Positions 35,128-43,932 of a stretch of DNA of 64,000 bases are shown here, in pieces (the stretch's first letter is position 1; every line of letters begins with the position of its first letter). The stretch lies in NCBI GenBank assembly GCA_036620675.1, contig JAZHEE010000003.1; one strand, written 5' to 3'. Both the position numbers and the translations under genes were made by a program. The notes beneath the pieces were generated by a model. The model was not told the origin of the DNA, made no database searches, and saw only the letters and a list, made by a program, of their open reading frames with translations. The stretch is from Jejubacter sp036620675 (GTDB lineage Bacteria > Pseudomonadota > Gammaproteobacteria > Enterobacterales > Enterobacteriaceae).

Positions 35128-38100
35128 ATGGAAACAGCAACTGTGGGCAGTGAAGTGCCGCGTACCGACGGCATGGCCAAAGTGAAGGGGCTTGCGGTAT
35201 ACGGCGACGATATTGTGATGAAGGATATGCTGTACGGCGTCTGCCGCTATGCTGATATTGCCGCCGGACGCATCGATACGCTGGATTTGTCAGAGGCGGA
35301 AAAGGTACCCGGTGTGGTTCGTATCGCCACCTGGCAGGATATTCCAGGTGAAAAGCAGATTGGGGTGGTTATTCCCGACTATCCACCTATTGTCGATCGC
35401 GAAATCGCCTTTCGCGGCGACGTAGTGGCCGTAGTGGCCGCTGAAAGCTACGAGGCGGCGTGCCTGGCGGCCGAGAAAATTAAAATCAGTTATACCCCCT
35501 GGACGCCCATCACCTCTGTTCAGGAGGCCATTAGCCCCGGAGCCCGCCTGATTCACAGCGATCGGGACAACAACATTATTAATCACCATCATACGGTGAA
35601 AGGTGATATCGAAGCCGGTTTCGCCGCATCCACTCATATCTTCGAGCGGGAATACAGCGTGGGGTTCCAGGAGCATGCCTACATCGAGCCGGAATCCATC
35701 ACCACCTGCTATGACGATAACGAGCAGATTATGACCGTCTATGGCTCGATTCAGAACGCCCACCGGGTACGAGGCTTCGTAGCGAAGTACCTGGGGCTGC
35801 CCCAGTCTAAGGTGAATGTGCGGCGTTCAATTCTGGGCGGCTCGTTCGGCGGCAAGGACGATATTATCGATCATCTGGCCTGCCGTTCGGCCCTGATGAC
35901 CTGGCTAACGTCGCGCCCGGTCAAAATGACCTATAACCGCGAACAGTCAATGCGCGAAAGCTACAAGCGTCACCCTTATATTATGAAGTACAAAATCGGT
36001 CTGGACGACGAGGCCCGCATTCAGGCCATGAAAATCGACGTACTGGCGGATGGCGGCAGCTACGCCGGGCAAACGGTCTTCGTCACCTGGCGCAGTTCCG
36101 TGCAGGCGGCCGGGCCATATAACATTCCCAATGTGCGTGTCGACGTGACCGGCGTCTACACCAACAATAACTATACCTCTGCCTATCGGGGCTTTGGCGC
36201 GCCGCAGGTGATCTTCGCCAATGAGTCGCTGATAGATGAAGTCGCTGACGCGCTCGGGCTTTCCCCTGTCGAACTACGACGGCGCAACGCGCTACGTCAG
36301 GGGGATACCAGCATGGCCGGGCAGGTCTTTACCGAGCATACCGTCTCAGCACTGGAAGTGTTAGAAAAAGCGACCAGCAGCGCGGAATTCGAAGAAAAGC
36401 GCCAGTACTATGCCCGTCTGAACGCTCAGGGCGGCCCCCTGCGCTACGGTATCGGACTGGCCCTGAGCCACCGTGGCTGTTCACTGGGCGCCGAGGGGCT
36501 GGATGCATCGTCGGCGCTGATTCAGATTAACGCCGACGCCAGCGTGAACATCTCCACCTCGGTATCGGAAAACGGCCAGGGGCTGCAAACCACCATGTCG
36601 ATGATCGCCGCCGAAGCCTTTGGCATCGGGCTGGAAAACGTGATGTTCAGCGAACCCGATACCGCGATGATTGCGGACGGCGGTTCAACGGTAGCATCAC
36701 GCGGCACCCTGATGGGCGGCCAGGCGATTCTTAGCGCGGCCAATAAGCTGAAACGCCGGATGGCGCAAGCCATATCAGAAAAACTCGCGGTGGAAAACGA
36801 AGAGGATCTGGTGTGGGAAAACGGCAAAGTTTTCAACCGCCGCCATCCCTATAATCGCCTGAGCTTCCAGGAAGTCGCTAATATGACCCGAGCCACCGGA
36901 GCCAACCTTTCGGCCTACGGCTGGCACGTGGCGCCCAGTATTCACTGGGACGAAGAAAAAGGCACCGGTAGCCCCTATTTCACCTGGGTCTACGGCTGCC
37001 AGATCGCCGATATCATTGTCGATACCCGAACCGGCAAAATCAGCATCAATCACGCCACCGCGGCCCACGATGTCGGCAAGGTAATCAATAAAGTCGGCTT
37101 CGAAGGTCAGGTAAGCGGCGGCATCGCCCAGGGAATGGTCGGCTACGGCATGCTCGAAGAGTTCAATATTGAACACGGCGAGGTGAAGTCGGAAAACTTT
37201 GATACTTACCTGCTACCCACCATCAAGGATATTCCGCCCATCACCATTATTCCGGTCGAAAACCACGATAAAGCGGGCCCCTTCGGCGCAAAAGTTCTCG
37301 GTGAGCCGGTGCTGGAACTGGGGGCGGCAGCGCTCAATAACGCCGTGAGCTTTGCAATGGGTAAGCGTAATTACGCGCTCCCCCTGACCCTGGAGCAGGT
37401 CAAACTAGGCCATCCTCTGAAGAAACCAGTGCGCCAGAGCGAACTGCTGGCCGAATCGGCGGAAAAGAAACAGGTACTGCGGCTAAATACCCTTGCGCTC
37501 ACCCGAGCCAGGAGCCTGGAAGAGGCGCTGTTCCTGCTAAGAGAGGATCCGCAGCGCCGGGTTATCGCGGGCGGCACCGACGTGCTGGTACAGGCACGCC
37601 TCAATGTCGCGCCAGTACCACTGGTGGATATATCCGGCATTAAGGCGTTAAAAACCATTACTTCTCAGCCGGACGGCAACATACGGATTGGCTCGGGCGT
37701 CTGCTTTAGCGACCTGACCAGCCATGAGCTGATCGCCCCCCATTACCCGCTGCTGGTGACCGCCTGTAACACTATCGGTTCGCTCCAGCTACGTAACCGC
37801 GCCACCGTAGGCGGTAATATCGTTAACGCCGCCCCCTGCGCCGATTCCGTGCCGCCGCTCATCATCTATGACGCTCAGGTTGAACTGCAACGCCACGGTG
37901 CAGCTCCTCGTTCAATGCCCCTGAGCGACTTTATTACCGGGGGCTATAAAACTCAGCTCGAACCGGGAGAATTACTGACCGCGATTCTCTTGCCGCCGCC
38001 ACAGCGCCACCCCGGGCTTCAGCAGCGCTATCTGCAGCTTGGCCGCCGCAACGCACTGAACATCACGCGCCAGAGCTTCACCGGGCAGTTTGTGGTGAAC

Positions 38101-38355
38101 GAATCCGGCCTGCTGACCTTCTGTCGGATAGTAGACGGTGCGTTATTCAGCCACCCCCAACGGCTGATCGCCCTGGAGAAATGCCTGACGGGTCGTCAAC
38201 TCAATGCGGCGCTGATTCAGGAAGGAGCGACGTTACTGAAGCAGATGCTGGAAGAGGCTATCGGAAAACGCTGGTCTGCGCCTTATAAGGTGCCGGCAGG
38301 CGTTGAAATGTTTACGCAGCTGCTGGAAGAGGTTCTGGCGAACAAAAGCAGGTAA
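35128..38355 (+). CDS. xdhA: Xanthine dehydrogenase-like molybdenum hydroxylase, fused Mo- and FAD-subunits
   Basis: 1075 residues from the ATG at 35128 (METATVGSEVPRTDG), 10 bases after AGGGGAG. Earlier starts lie upstream of the sigma-54 promoter. Residues 1 to about 760 are the molybdopterin-binding subunit: GGSFGGKDD near 240, AYRGFGAPQ near 350 and GPFGAKVLGEPVLELGA near 720, the last with the catalytic Glu. Residues from about 785 form the FAD subunit (RRVIAGGTDVLVQARL, TIGSLQLRNRATVGGNIVNAAPCAD). In E. coli these are separate proteins XdhA (752) and XdhB (292). Here they are one polypeptide, with the 2Fe-2S subunit still separate. It probably oxidises or reduces a purine at the molybdenum centre. 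Xanthine or urate is likely, but substrate is inferred from the cluster. Confidence 0.9.
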   Translation: METATVGSEVPRTDGMAKVKGLAVYGDDIVMKDMLYGVCRYADIAAGRIDTLDLSEAEKVPGVVRIATWQDIPGEKQIGVVIPDYPPIVDREIAFRGDVVAVVAAESYEAACLAAEKIKISYTPWTPITSVQEAISPGARLIHSDRDNNIINHHHTVKGDIEAGFAASTHIFEREYSVGFQEHAYIEPESITTCYDDNEQIMTVYGSIQNAHRVRGFVAKYLGLPQSKVNVRRSILGGSFGGKDDIIDHLACRSALMTWLTSRPVKMTYNREQSMRESYKRHPYIMKYKIGLDDEARIQAMKIDVLADGGSYAGQTVFVTWRSSVQAAGPYNIPNVRVDVTGVYTNNNYTSAYRGFGAPQVIFANESLIDEVADALGLSPVELRRRNALRQGDTSMAGQVFTEHTVSALEVLEKATSSAEFEEKRQYYARLNAQGGPLRYGIGLALSHRGCSLGAEGLDASSALIQINADASVNISTSVSENGQGLQTTMSMIAAEAFGIGLENVMFSEPDTAMIADGGSTVASRGTLMGGQAILSAANKLKRRMAQAISEKLAVENEEDLVWENGKVFNRRHPYNRLSFQEVANMTRATGANLSAYGWHVAPSIHWDEEKGTGSPYFTWVYGCQIADIIVDTRTGKISINHATAAHDVGKVINKVGFEGQVSGGIAQGMVGYGMLEEFNIEHGEVKSENFDTYLLPTIKDIPPITIIPVENHDKAGPFGAKVLGEPVLELGAAALNNAVSFAMGKRNYALPLTLEQVKLGHPLKKPVRQSELLAESAEKKQVLRLNTLALTRARSLEEALFLLREDPQRRVIAGGTDVLVQARLNVAPVPLVDISGIKALKTITSQPDGNIRIGSGVCFSDLTSHELIAPHYPLLVTACNTIGSLQLRNRATVGGNIVNAAPCADSVPPLIIYDAQVELQRHGAAPRSMPLSDFITGGYKTQLEPGELLTAILLPPPQRHPGLQQRYLQLGRRNALNITRQSFTGQFVVNESGLLTFCRIVDGALFSHPQRLIALEKCLTGRQLNAALIQEGATLLKQMLEEAIGKRWSAPYKVPAGVEMFTQLLEEVLANKSR

Positions 38356-38364
38356 GGAGAAATC

Positions 38365-38826
38365 ATGCATCGTATTGAACTGAAAGTGAACGGCATCCAT
38401 GTTCACCACGACGTCGGAGATAATCAGCGGCTGATCGATTTTCTGCGCGACGACCTGCGTCTGACGGGCACCAAAGAAGGGTGTTCCGTCGGCGAATGCG
38501 GCGCCTGCACGGTTATCGTCGACGGTAAGGCAGTCTGCTCTTGCCTGTTACTGGCGGCCCAGTGCGACGGCGCAGAGATCGTCACCGTCGAAGCGCTACG
38601 CCACGATAAGGTCGGGCAGCGGCTACAGGCAGCCTTTGTCCGCCACGGCGGCGTCCAGTGCGGCTTCTGTACGCCCGGCGTGTTGATGAGTGCTAAAGCG
38701 CTGCTGGACAGCACGCCACAGCCGACCGACGCTCAAATCAATGACGCGCTGGAAGGCAATCTGTGTCGCTGTACCGGTTACGCGCCGATTATCAAATCGA
38801 TAAAAGCTGTTCTGAAACCGGCCTGA
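38365..38826 (+). CDS. xdhC: 2Fe-2S subunit of the xanthine dehydrogenase-like enzyme
   Basis: 153 residues. The plant-type 2Fe-2S domain has GCSVGECGACTVIVDGKAVCSC (about residues 40-60), and the helical domain has VQCGFCTPGVLM (about 98) and LCRCTGYAPI (about 134). It passes electrons between the Mo and FAD centres. It lies nine bases after the fused subunit and six before mocA. The name follows E. coli ygeU and should not be confused with the XdhC maturation factor. Confidence 0.93.
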   Translation: MHRIELKVNGIHVHHDVGDNQRLIDFLRDDLRLTGTKEGCSVGECGACTVIVDGKAVCSCLLLAAQCDGAEIVTVEALRHDKVGQRLQAAFVRHGGVQCGFCTPGVLMSAKALLDSTPQPTDAQINDALEGNLCRCTGYAPIIKSIKAVLKPA

Positions 38827-38831
38827 GCACT

Positions 38832-39419
38832 ATGAAACAGTGCCTGATGCTGGCGGCGGGGCTGTCATCCCGTATGGGACAGTGGAAGATGCTGCTGCCC
38901 TGGGGCAATAGCGGCTGCGTACTGGACAGCGCGCTGGATAACGCGCTCGCTTTTTGCGAGCGCGTGGTACTGGTTACGGGGTTTCGGGGCGAAACCCTGC
39001 ATCAGCGCTATGCCGACAAACCCGGCGTGGTGCTACGCCACAATCCCGATTACCGCCAGGGCATGTTCTCATCGCTGCGCTGCGGCGCGCAGGCGCTGAC
39101 GCCAGGCTACCACTTCTTTATGGTGCCTGGTGATATGCCCGCCATTAACCCCGCTATCTATGCTGCGTTATGGCGCCACCGCAGTAACTTAAGTCTGGTT
39201 CCTTTCTGCGACGGGGGCCGGGGCCACCCGGCGCTGCTGCCTCCCGTGCTGCGCGAACGCATTCTCAACGCCGCACCACAGGATAATCTGCGACAGATTA
39301 TGGCAAGCCTGGGTCGAAAAACCCTACTGGTGGACAGCCATAGCATCCACTGGGATCTGGATACGCCGTCGCAGTATTACCAGATTCGCGAACGCCTCAC
39401 GCCAGGCCATACTTCTTAA
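38832..39419 (+). CDS. mocA: Molybdenum cofactor cytidylyltransferase
   Basis: 195 residues. The N-terminal LAAGLSSRMGQWKMLLPWG is the nucleotidyltransferase loop. VPGDMPAI near residue 99 holds the metal-binding Asp, and GHPALLPPVLRERI near 136 is the MocA/NifU-type motif. MocA converts the molybdenum cofactor to MCD, the form used by xanthine dehydrogenase-type enzymes, matching the two genes before it. The ATG at 38832 is used because the longer frame starts within xdhC. It converges on ygeV with a 23-base overlap. Confidence 0.9.
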   Translation: MKQCLMLAAGLSSRMGQWKMLLPWGNSGCVLDSALDNALAFCERVVLVTGFRGETLHQRYADKPGVVLRHNPDYRQGMFSSLRCGAQALTPGYHFFMVPGDMPAINPAIYAALWRHRSNLSLVPFCDGGRGHPALLPPVLRERILNAAPQDNLRQIMASLGRKTLLVDSHSIHWDLDTPSQYYQIRERLTPGHTS

Positions 39420-41241
39420 TCTTGCGGTACAGCGTGGCCACGCCAATTCCCAATTCATCAGCCACCTGTTTTTTATTGCGGGTGCGCTGTAACGCCTCTT
39501 CAATCAGCGTTTTTTCCACCGATTTAAGATTCGGCTGGGCGCTCTCTGCCACTGCACTGACACAGCTATTATCGTTACCTGCTTCCTGCAATGCAGGCGC
39601 ATGAAAATAGTGGGAATGGAAAACCGGCGGCAACAGCGCGCTGTCGATCACTTCACCTTCCGGCACAATATTGATCAGATACTCCACCAGATTACTTAAT
39701 TCGCGCACGTTGCCCGGCCACGAATGGCCGCACAGCATCTTCATCACTTCCGGACTCACTCCGGCCCAGCGGCGGCCAATACGTCGGGCGTGCCAGGCCA
39801 TAAAATGGTTGATCAGCAACTCCACATCGCCTTCTCGTTCACGCAGTGGCGGCAGGCAGAGCGGGATTACGTTAAGCCGATAGAAAAGGTCTTCGCGAAA
39901 ATTGCCTTCGCGAATATGAGCTTCCAGATTCTGATGGGTGGCGGAGATAATCCTAATATCCACCGGCACCGGTACGCTGGAGCCAATCGGCATCACTTCC
40001 CTGCTTTCTATAGCGCGCAACAGGCGCGCCTGTAACCCTATAGGCATATCGCCAATCTCGTCCAGGAACAGAGTGCCGCCGTTGGCCACCTGAAGCAGCC
40101 CCTGCTTCCCGCCAGGCGACGCACCGGTAAAGGCCCCTTTCGCATAACCAAATAGCTCGCTTTCCAGGAGATTTTCCGGTATCGCCGCGCAGTTGATGGC
40201 GACAAAGGTTTTATCGTGGCGCGGGCTAAGGCGATGAATAGCACGCGCCACGACTTCTTTCCCGGTACCGCTTTCCCCCAGAATCATCACGCTGGACGGG
40301 CTACCGGCAATACGGCCGACCAGGTGCCTGAGTTTGCGAATGGCCGCCGATTCCCCAATCAGATTCTTAATGGTGGGCACTGCCGGCTCCGGCGTTTTCC
40401 CCTCCCGCTCGGCTGGCTGGCAGGAGGACGGGAGTAAAAATGCGCCGTTTTCCGCCTCAACGAACTGACCGGTAATACGCCAGCGCCGCTCCTCCGCTCG
40501 CAGCAAAAAAGTCTGCTGCCCCGGGGAACACTCCAGAACGGCATTCTGCCACAGCAACACATCTTCTTCCGATCCGATCATCTCCCTGGCTCGATCGTTA
40601 ATCAGCATCACGTTTTGTTGTCGATCGCAGAGGATCACGGCGCGGTCGATACCCGCCGCCAGACGCTGAAGCAGTGGATCGAGTGGAGGCTCCTTCTTAT
40701 GCAGCACGGAAAGGTTATCGGCCAAAAGCGTGGAAATATGGCGAATATATTCAATAAACATGCTGGTATGTTCGCGCAAATGACGCAGTTGTGTAATATT
40801 CACCGCCACCAGGCTTATCACCCCCAGACACCGCTGCTGGTGGACGATCGGTACGCCGACGAACCCTCGCTCCCGACAGCTTTCGCGCTGGGTGCACTCC
40901 TGACATAACAGGTTCTGCCGGGAATCGAAGATCACCACTTCCTGATTTTTATCCATCACCTCTTTCAGCAACAGCGTATTACTGGCTGGCACCTGGCCAA
41001 AACGCTGTCCGTAGGGGCCGGTACCCGCGATACGCAGCAGTTGGTTATCCACGACCTCCACTTCCAGATGCAGCACATTCGCCAACAAACTGGCGAAATG
41101 CTGTACGGTTTTTTGAATCGGCATCAGGAGGGAATCAGATGGGGGTTCGCTGTGAATAGCTGAGCAGATATTTTTGATGTTTTCGCAGACATTATCAGCC
41201 TTCTGGTCTCTCATTTTGATAACTGAGTTTCCTTTTCTCAT
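39397..41241 (-). CDS. ygeV: Sigma-54-dependent transcriptional activator YgeV
   Basis: 614 residues. The N-terminal GAF-like sensor domain (about 45-190) contains a conserved Cys cluster LLCQECTQRESCRERGF near residue 108 that may bind metal or sense redox. A PAS-like region follows (about 195-280). The AAA+ domain has Walker A GESGTGKE (about 315), the sigma-54 contact loop ELFGYAKGAFTGAS (about 370) and Walker B GTLFLDEIGDMP (about 400). The C-terminal Fis-type HTH is NKKQVADELGIGVATLYRKIKKYG. The ATG at 41241 has AAGGGAG seven bases upstream and is preferred. Starts at 41265 and 41214 remain possible. It is the obvious activator of the sigma-54 promoters in this cluster. The effector is unknown, perhaps a purine. 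Confidence 0.9.
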   Translation of the reverse strand: MRKGNSVIKMRDQKADNVCENIKNICSAIHSEPPSDSLLMPIQKTVQHFASLLANVLHLEVEVVDNQLLRIAGTGPYGQRFGQVPASNTLLLKEVMDKNQEVVIFDSRQNLLCQECTQRESCRERGFVGVPIVHQQRCLGVISLVAVNITQLRHLREHTSMFIEYIRHISTLLADNLSVLHKKEPPLDPLLQRLAAGIDRAVILCDRQQNVMLINDRAREMIGSEEDVLLWQNAVLECSPGQQTFLLRAEERRWRITGQFVEAENGAFLLPSSCQPAEREGKTPEPAVPTIKNLIGESAAIRKLRHLVGRIAGSPSSVMILGESGTGKEVVARAIHRLSPRHDKTFVAINCAAIPENLLESELFGYAKGAFTGASPGGKQGLLQVANGGTLFLDEIGDMPIGLQARLLRAIESREVMPIGSSVPVPVDIRIISATHQNLEAHIREGNFREDLFYRLNVIPLCLPPLREREGDVELLINHFMAWHARRIGRRWAGVSPEVMKMLCGHSWPGNVRELSNLVEYLINIVPEGEVIDSALLPPVFHSHYFHAPALQEAGNDNSCVSAVAESAQPNLKSVEKTLIEEALQRTRNKKQVADELGIGVATLYRKIKKYGLA

Positions 41242-41272
41242 TTTGATCTCCCTTGATCCGCACACTTTGATT
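41209..41272. promoter_or_regulatory. Triple activator sites between ygeV and ygeW
   Basis: Three copies of the cluster motif: TCTCA-TTT-TGATA (41209-41221), TCTCA-TTT-TGATC (41236-41248) and GCACA-CTT-TGATT (41260-41272). They lie roughly 90-150 bases upstream of the ygeW -24 element. The middle one covers the ygeV start codon, so YgeV could regulate its own translation start region. Confidence 0.6.
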
Positions 41273-41357
41273 CAGATAGCGCCATTGTTTGAGGTTACTC
41301 CCTGAGAGGTATGAAAAAACATGACTGATGCCAAACATTTAGCACTGGCTCACAACC

Positions 41358-41373
41358 TGGCACAAAACTTGTT
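41358..41373 (+). promoter_or_regulatory. Probable sigma-54 promoter of ygeW
   Basis: TGGCAC-N5-TTGTT with correct 12-base spacing from GG to G of the -12 element. The -12 has GT instead of GC, so it is weaker than the other promoters of the cluster. It lies about 90 bases before the ygeW ATG. Confidence 0.6.
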
Positions 41374-41462
41374 TGTTAGTAGCTGCGCGTCTTCAGGAAA
41401 ACGAAGTCGCTTCCTCTCATATACCCGAACTTGTCAATTAGTGTTCGTAAGGGATCTCATAA

Positions 41463-42653
41463 ATGAAAGAGATAAAACGTCTGATTAATATCATTAACGA
41501 TAAGCCGTCCGAGCTACATAAAAAGGATTTTTTACTGACATGGGAACAAAGCCGCGACGAGCTGGAACAGATTCTTTACCTGGCCGAAGCCCTGAAATCC
41601 CTGCGTGCCAGTAATATTGACACCCGCGTATTTAACAATGGCCTGGGCATCTCTCTGTTTCGCGATAACTCCACCCGCACCCGCTTTTCCTATGCATCGG
41701 CCCTTAACCTGGTCGGTCTGACTCAGCAGGATCTTGATGAAGGGAAGTCACAGATAGCCCACGGTGAAACGGTACGCGAAACCGCCAATATGATCTCCTT
41801 TTGCGCCGAAGCCATAGGTATCCGCGACGATATGTATCTTGGTGCCGGTAACGCCTATATGCGCGAAGTGGGCGCAGCGCTGGATGAAGGATTCGCCGAA
41901 GGGGTACTGCCGCAGCGTCCCGCGATCGTCAACCTCCAGTGTGATATCGACCACCCAACCCAGGCGATGGCTGACCTGGCCTGGCTTAAAGAGCATTTCG
42001 GCAGTCTGGAAGAGCTGCGCGGCAAGAAAATCGCCATGACCTGGGCCTATTCCCCCAGCTACGGTAAACCGTTGTCGGTTCCTCAGGGCATCATCGGCCT
42101 GATGACGCGCTTTGGAATGGACGTTACCCTGGCTCACCCCCAGGGCTACGATCTGATTCCCGATGTCATTGACGTAGCAAAAAATAACGCCCGCAATTCC
42201 GGTGGTAGCTTCCGCCAGGTCACCACGATGGAAGAAGCCTTTCAGGATGCCGATATTGTCTATCCCAAATCCTGGGCGCCCTGGCAGATCATGCAACAGC
42301 GTACCGAGCTGCTGCGTAAAAACGACAGCCAGGGGCTTAAAGCTCTGGAACAGACCTGTCTGGCAGAGAACGCCCGCCACACCCACTGGCACTGCACCGA
42401 GGAGATGATGTCACGCACCCGCAACGGCAGCGCGCTCTACATGCACTGCCTGCCCGCAGACATCACAGGTATCTCCTGTGAACGCGGCGAAGTGGAAGCC
42501 AGCGTGTTCGAACGCTACCGCATCGCCACCTATAAAGAGGCCAGTTGGAAGCCCTGGATCATCGCCGCCATGATCCTCGCCCGCAAATTCGCTAAACCCG
42601 GCGATGTGCTGGCGCAACGTCTGGAAGCCGCCATTCCCCGTATATACGGCTAA
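41463..42653 (+). CDS. ygeW: YgeW, ornithine/aspartate carbamoyltransferase-family protein
   Basis: 396 residues, the same length as E. coli YgeW and closely similar along its length. The carbamoyl-phosphate loop is FRDNSTRTRFSYASA (about residue 70), with CDIDHPTQAMADLAWL near 160 and the second-substrate region YMHCLPADITG near 326. The reaction is not established; a carbamoyl transfer in purine-ring breakdown, linked to YqeA, is likely. First gene of the ygeW-ygeX-ygeY-hyuA-yqeA unit behind the sigma-54 promoter. Confidence 0.93.
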   Translation: MKEIKRLINIINDKPSELHKKDFLLTWEQSRDELEQILYLAEALKSLRASNIDTRVFNNGLGISLFRDNSTRTRFSYASALNLVGLTQQDLDEGKSQIAHGETVRETANMISFCAEAIGIRDDMYLGAGNAYMREVGAALDEGFAEGVLPQRPAIVNLQCDIDHPTQAMADLAWLKEHFGSLEELRGKKIAMTWAYSPSYGKPLSVPQGIIGLMTRFGMDVTLAHPQGYDLIPDVIDVAKNNARNSGGSFRQVTTMEEAFQDADIVYPKSWAPWQIMQQRTELLRKNDSQGLKALEQTCLAENARHTHWHCTEEMMSRTRNGSALYMHCLPADITGISCERGEVEASVFERYRIATYKEASWKPWIIAAMILARKFAKPGDVLAQRLEAAIPRIYG

Positions 42654-42709
42654 CGACCTCTCCGGGCCCCGCCGTTCGCGGGCGTCCGGGATGTTTGAGG
42701 AATTCTCGT

Positions 42710-43903
42710 ATGTCACAGTTTGAACTAAAAATAGAGATCGCCGACAACGGGCGTTTTCACCCGACCCCGGACCCGCTCTTCGGTCAACAGGCCGCCCAGG
42801 AGGCGCGTCGCTTCCACCGTACCCTGAACGGCTATCGCCCCACGCCGCTGTACGCCATGAACGACTTCGCCCATGCCCTGGGCGTCGGCCAGGTACTGGT
42901 GAAGGATGAGTCTCAGCGCTTCAGCCTGAACGCGTTCAAAATGCTGGGAGGAACCTGGGCTATTGCCCGTCTGCTGTGTAGGAAGCTGAATCTTGATATT
43001 CAGCAGTTCTCGTTCGAAAAGTTTCGCCAGTTGAACAGACCGCCCATGACCTTCGCCACCACCACCGACGGCAACCACGGCCGTGGTGTGGCCTGGGCCG
43101 CCCGTGAACTGGGACAACGCGCGGTCATCTATATGCCGAAAGGCTCTTCACCGTTTAGGGTAAAACACATTACCGACCTGGGTGCAGAGTGCATCGTCAC
43201 CGATATGAACTATGACGATACCGTGCGCCTGACCATGCGCATTGCCGCCGAACGTGGATGGGAAGTGGTTCAGGATACCGCCTGGGAAGGCTACACCGAC
43301 GTTCCAACGTGGATTATGCAGGGCTACGCCACGCTTGCCGACGAGGCGGCGGAACAGATGGAGGCGATGCTGAACGCGCCGCCGACCCATATTCTACTCC
43401 AGGCCGGCGTCGGCGCCATGGCGGGCGGAGTTCTTGGCTACTTCGCCGATCGCTATGGCGCCGAACGGCTGCACGCCATCGTGGTGGAGCCCGATCGCGC
43501 CGACTGCCTGTACCGTTCCGCCATTCAGGGCGACATAGTCAACGTCTCCGGTGATATGAATACCATAATGGCGGGTCTGGCCTGCGGCGAACCTAATCCC
43601 CTCGGCTGGCCGCTGCTGCGCGATAACGTCAGGCAGTTTATCTCCTGCGAAGATCGGGTCGCAGCGTTGGGTATGCGGGTGCTGGGCAATCCCCTGGGAA
43701 ACGATCCGCGGGTCGTTTCCGGTGAGTCGGGAGCCGTCACCGTCGGCCTGCTGGCCGCCGTCATGCACCATCCCCAGCGCGCGGCGCTTATGAAGAAATT
43801 AAACCTCACCCCGGAATCACGCATTCTCGCCATCAGCACCGAAGGCGATACCGATCCGCAACACTATCGCGAAGTGGTATGGGAAGGAAAAGACGCAATT
43901 TAA
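42710..43903 (+). CDS. ygeX: 2,3-diaminopropionate ammonia-lyase
   Basis: 397 residues, PLP fold type II. The Schiff-base lysine lies in FSLNAFKMLGGTW (about residue 78), TTTDGNHGRGVAWAA near 115 binds the substrate carboxylate, and LQAGVGAMAGGVLGY near 230 is the phosphate-binding loop. It converts 2,3-diaminopropionate to pyruvate and two ammonia. The ATG at 42710 (MSQFELKIEIADN) matches E. coli, with GAGG ten bases upstream. In recent work on urate-degrading gut bacteria ygeX is one of the core genes. Confidence 0.94.
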   Translation: MSQFELKIEIADNGRFHPTPDPLFGQQAAQEARRFHRTLNGYRPTPLYAMNDFAHALGVGQVLVKDESQRFSLNAFKMLGGTWAIARLLCRKLNLDIQQFSFEKFRQLNRPPMTFATTTDGNHGRGVAWAARELGQRAVIYMPKGSSPFRVKHITDLGAECIVTDMNYDDTVRLTMRIAAERGWEVVQDTAWEGYTDVPTWIMQGYATLADEAAEQMEAMLNAPPTHILLQAGVGAMAGGVLGYFADRYGAERLHAIVVEPDRADCLYRSAIQGDIVNVSGDMNTIMAGLACGEPNPLGWPLLRDNVRQFISCEDRVAALGMRVLGNPLGNDPRVVSGESGAVTVGLLAAVMHHPQRAALMKKLNLTPESRILAISTEGDTDPQHYREVVWEGKDAI

Positions 43904-43932
43904 GTAATCAAGAATGAATAAGGAATCTTGTC

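Noticed and set aside
41319..41334. Minus-strand sigma-54 promoter for ygeV (TGGCAT-N5-ATGTT)
   Set aside because: The -12 element lacks GC; spacing fits but the match is poor.
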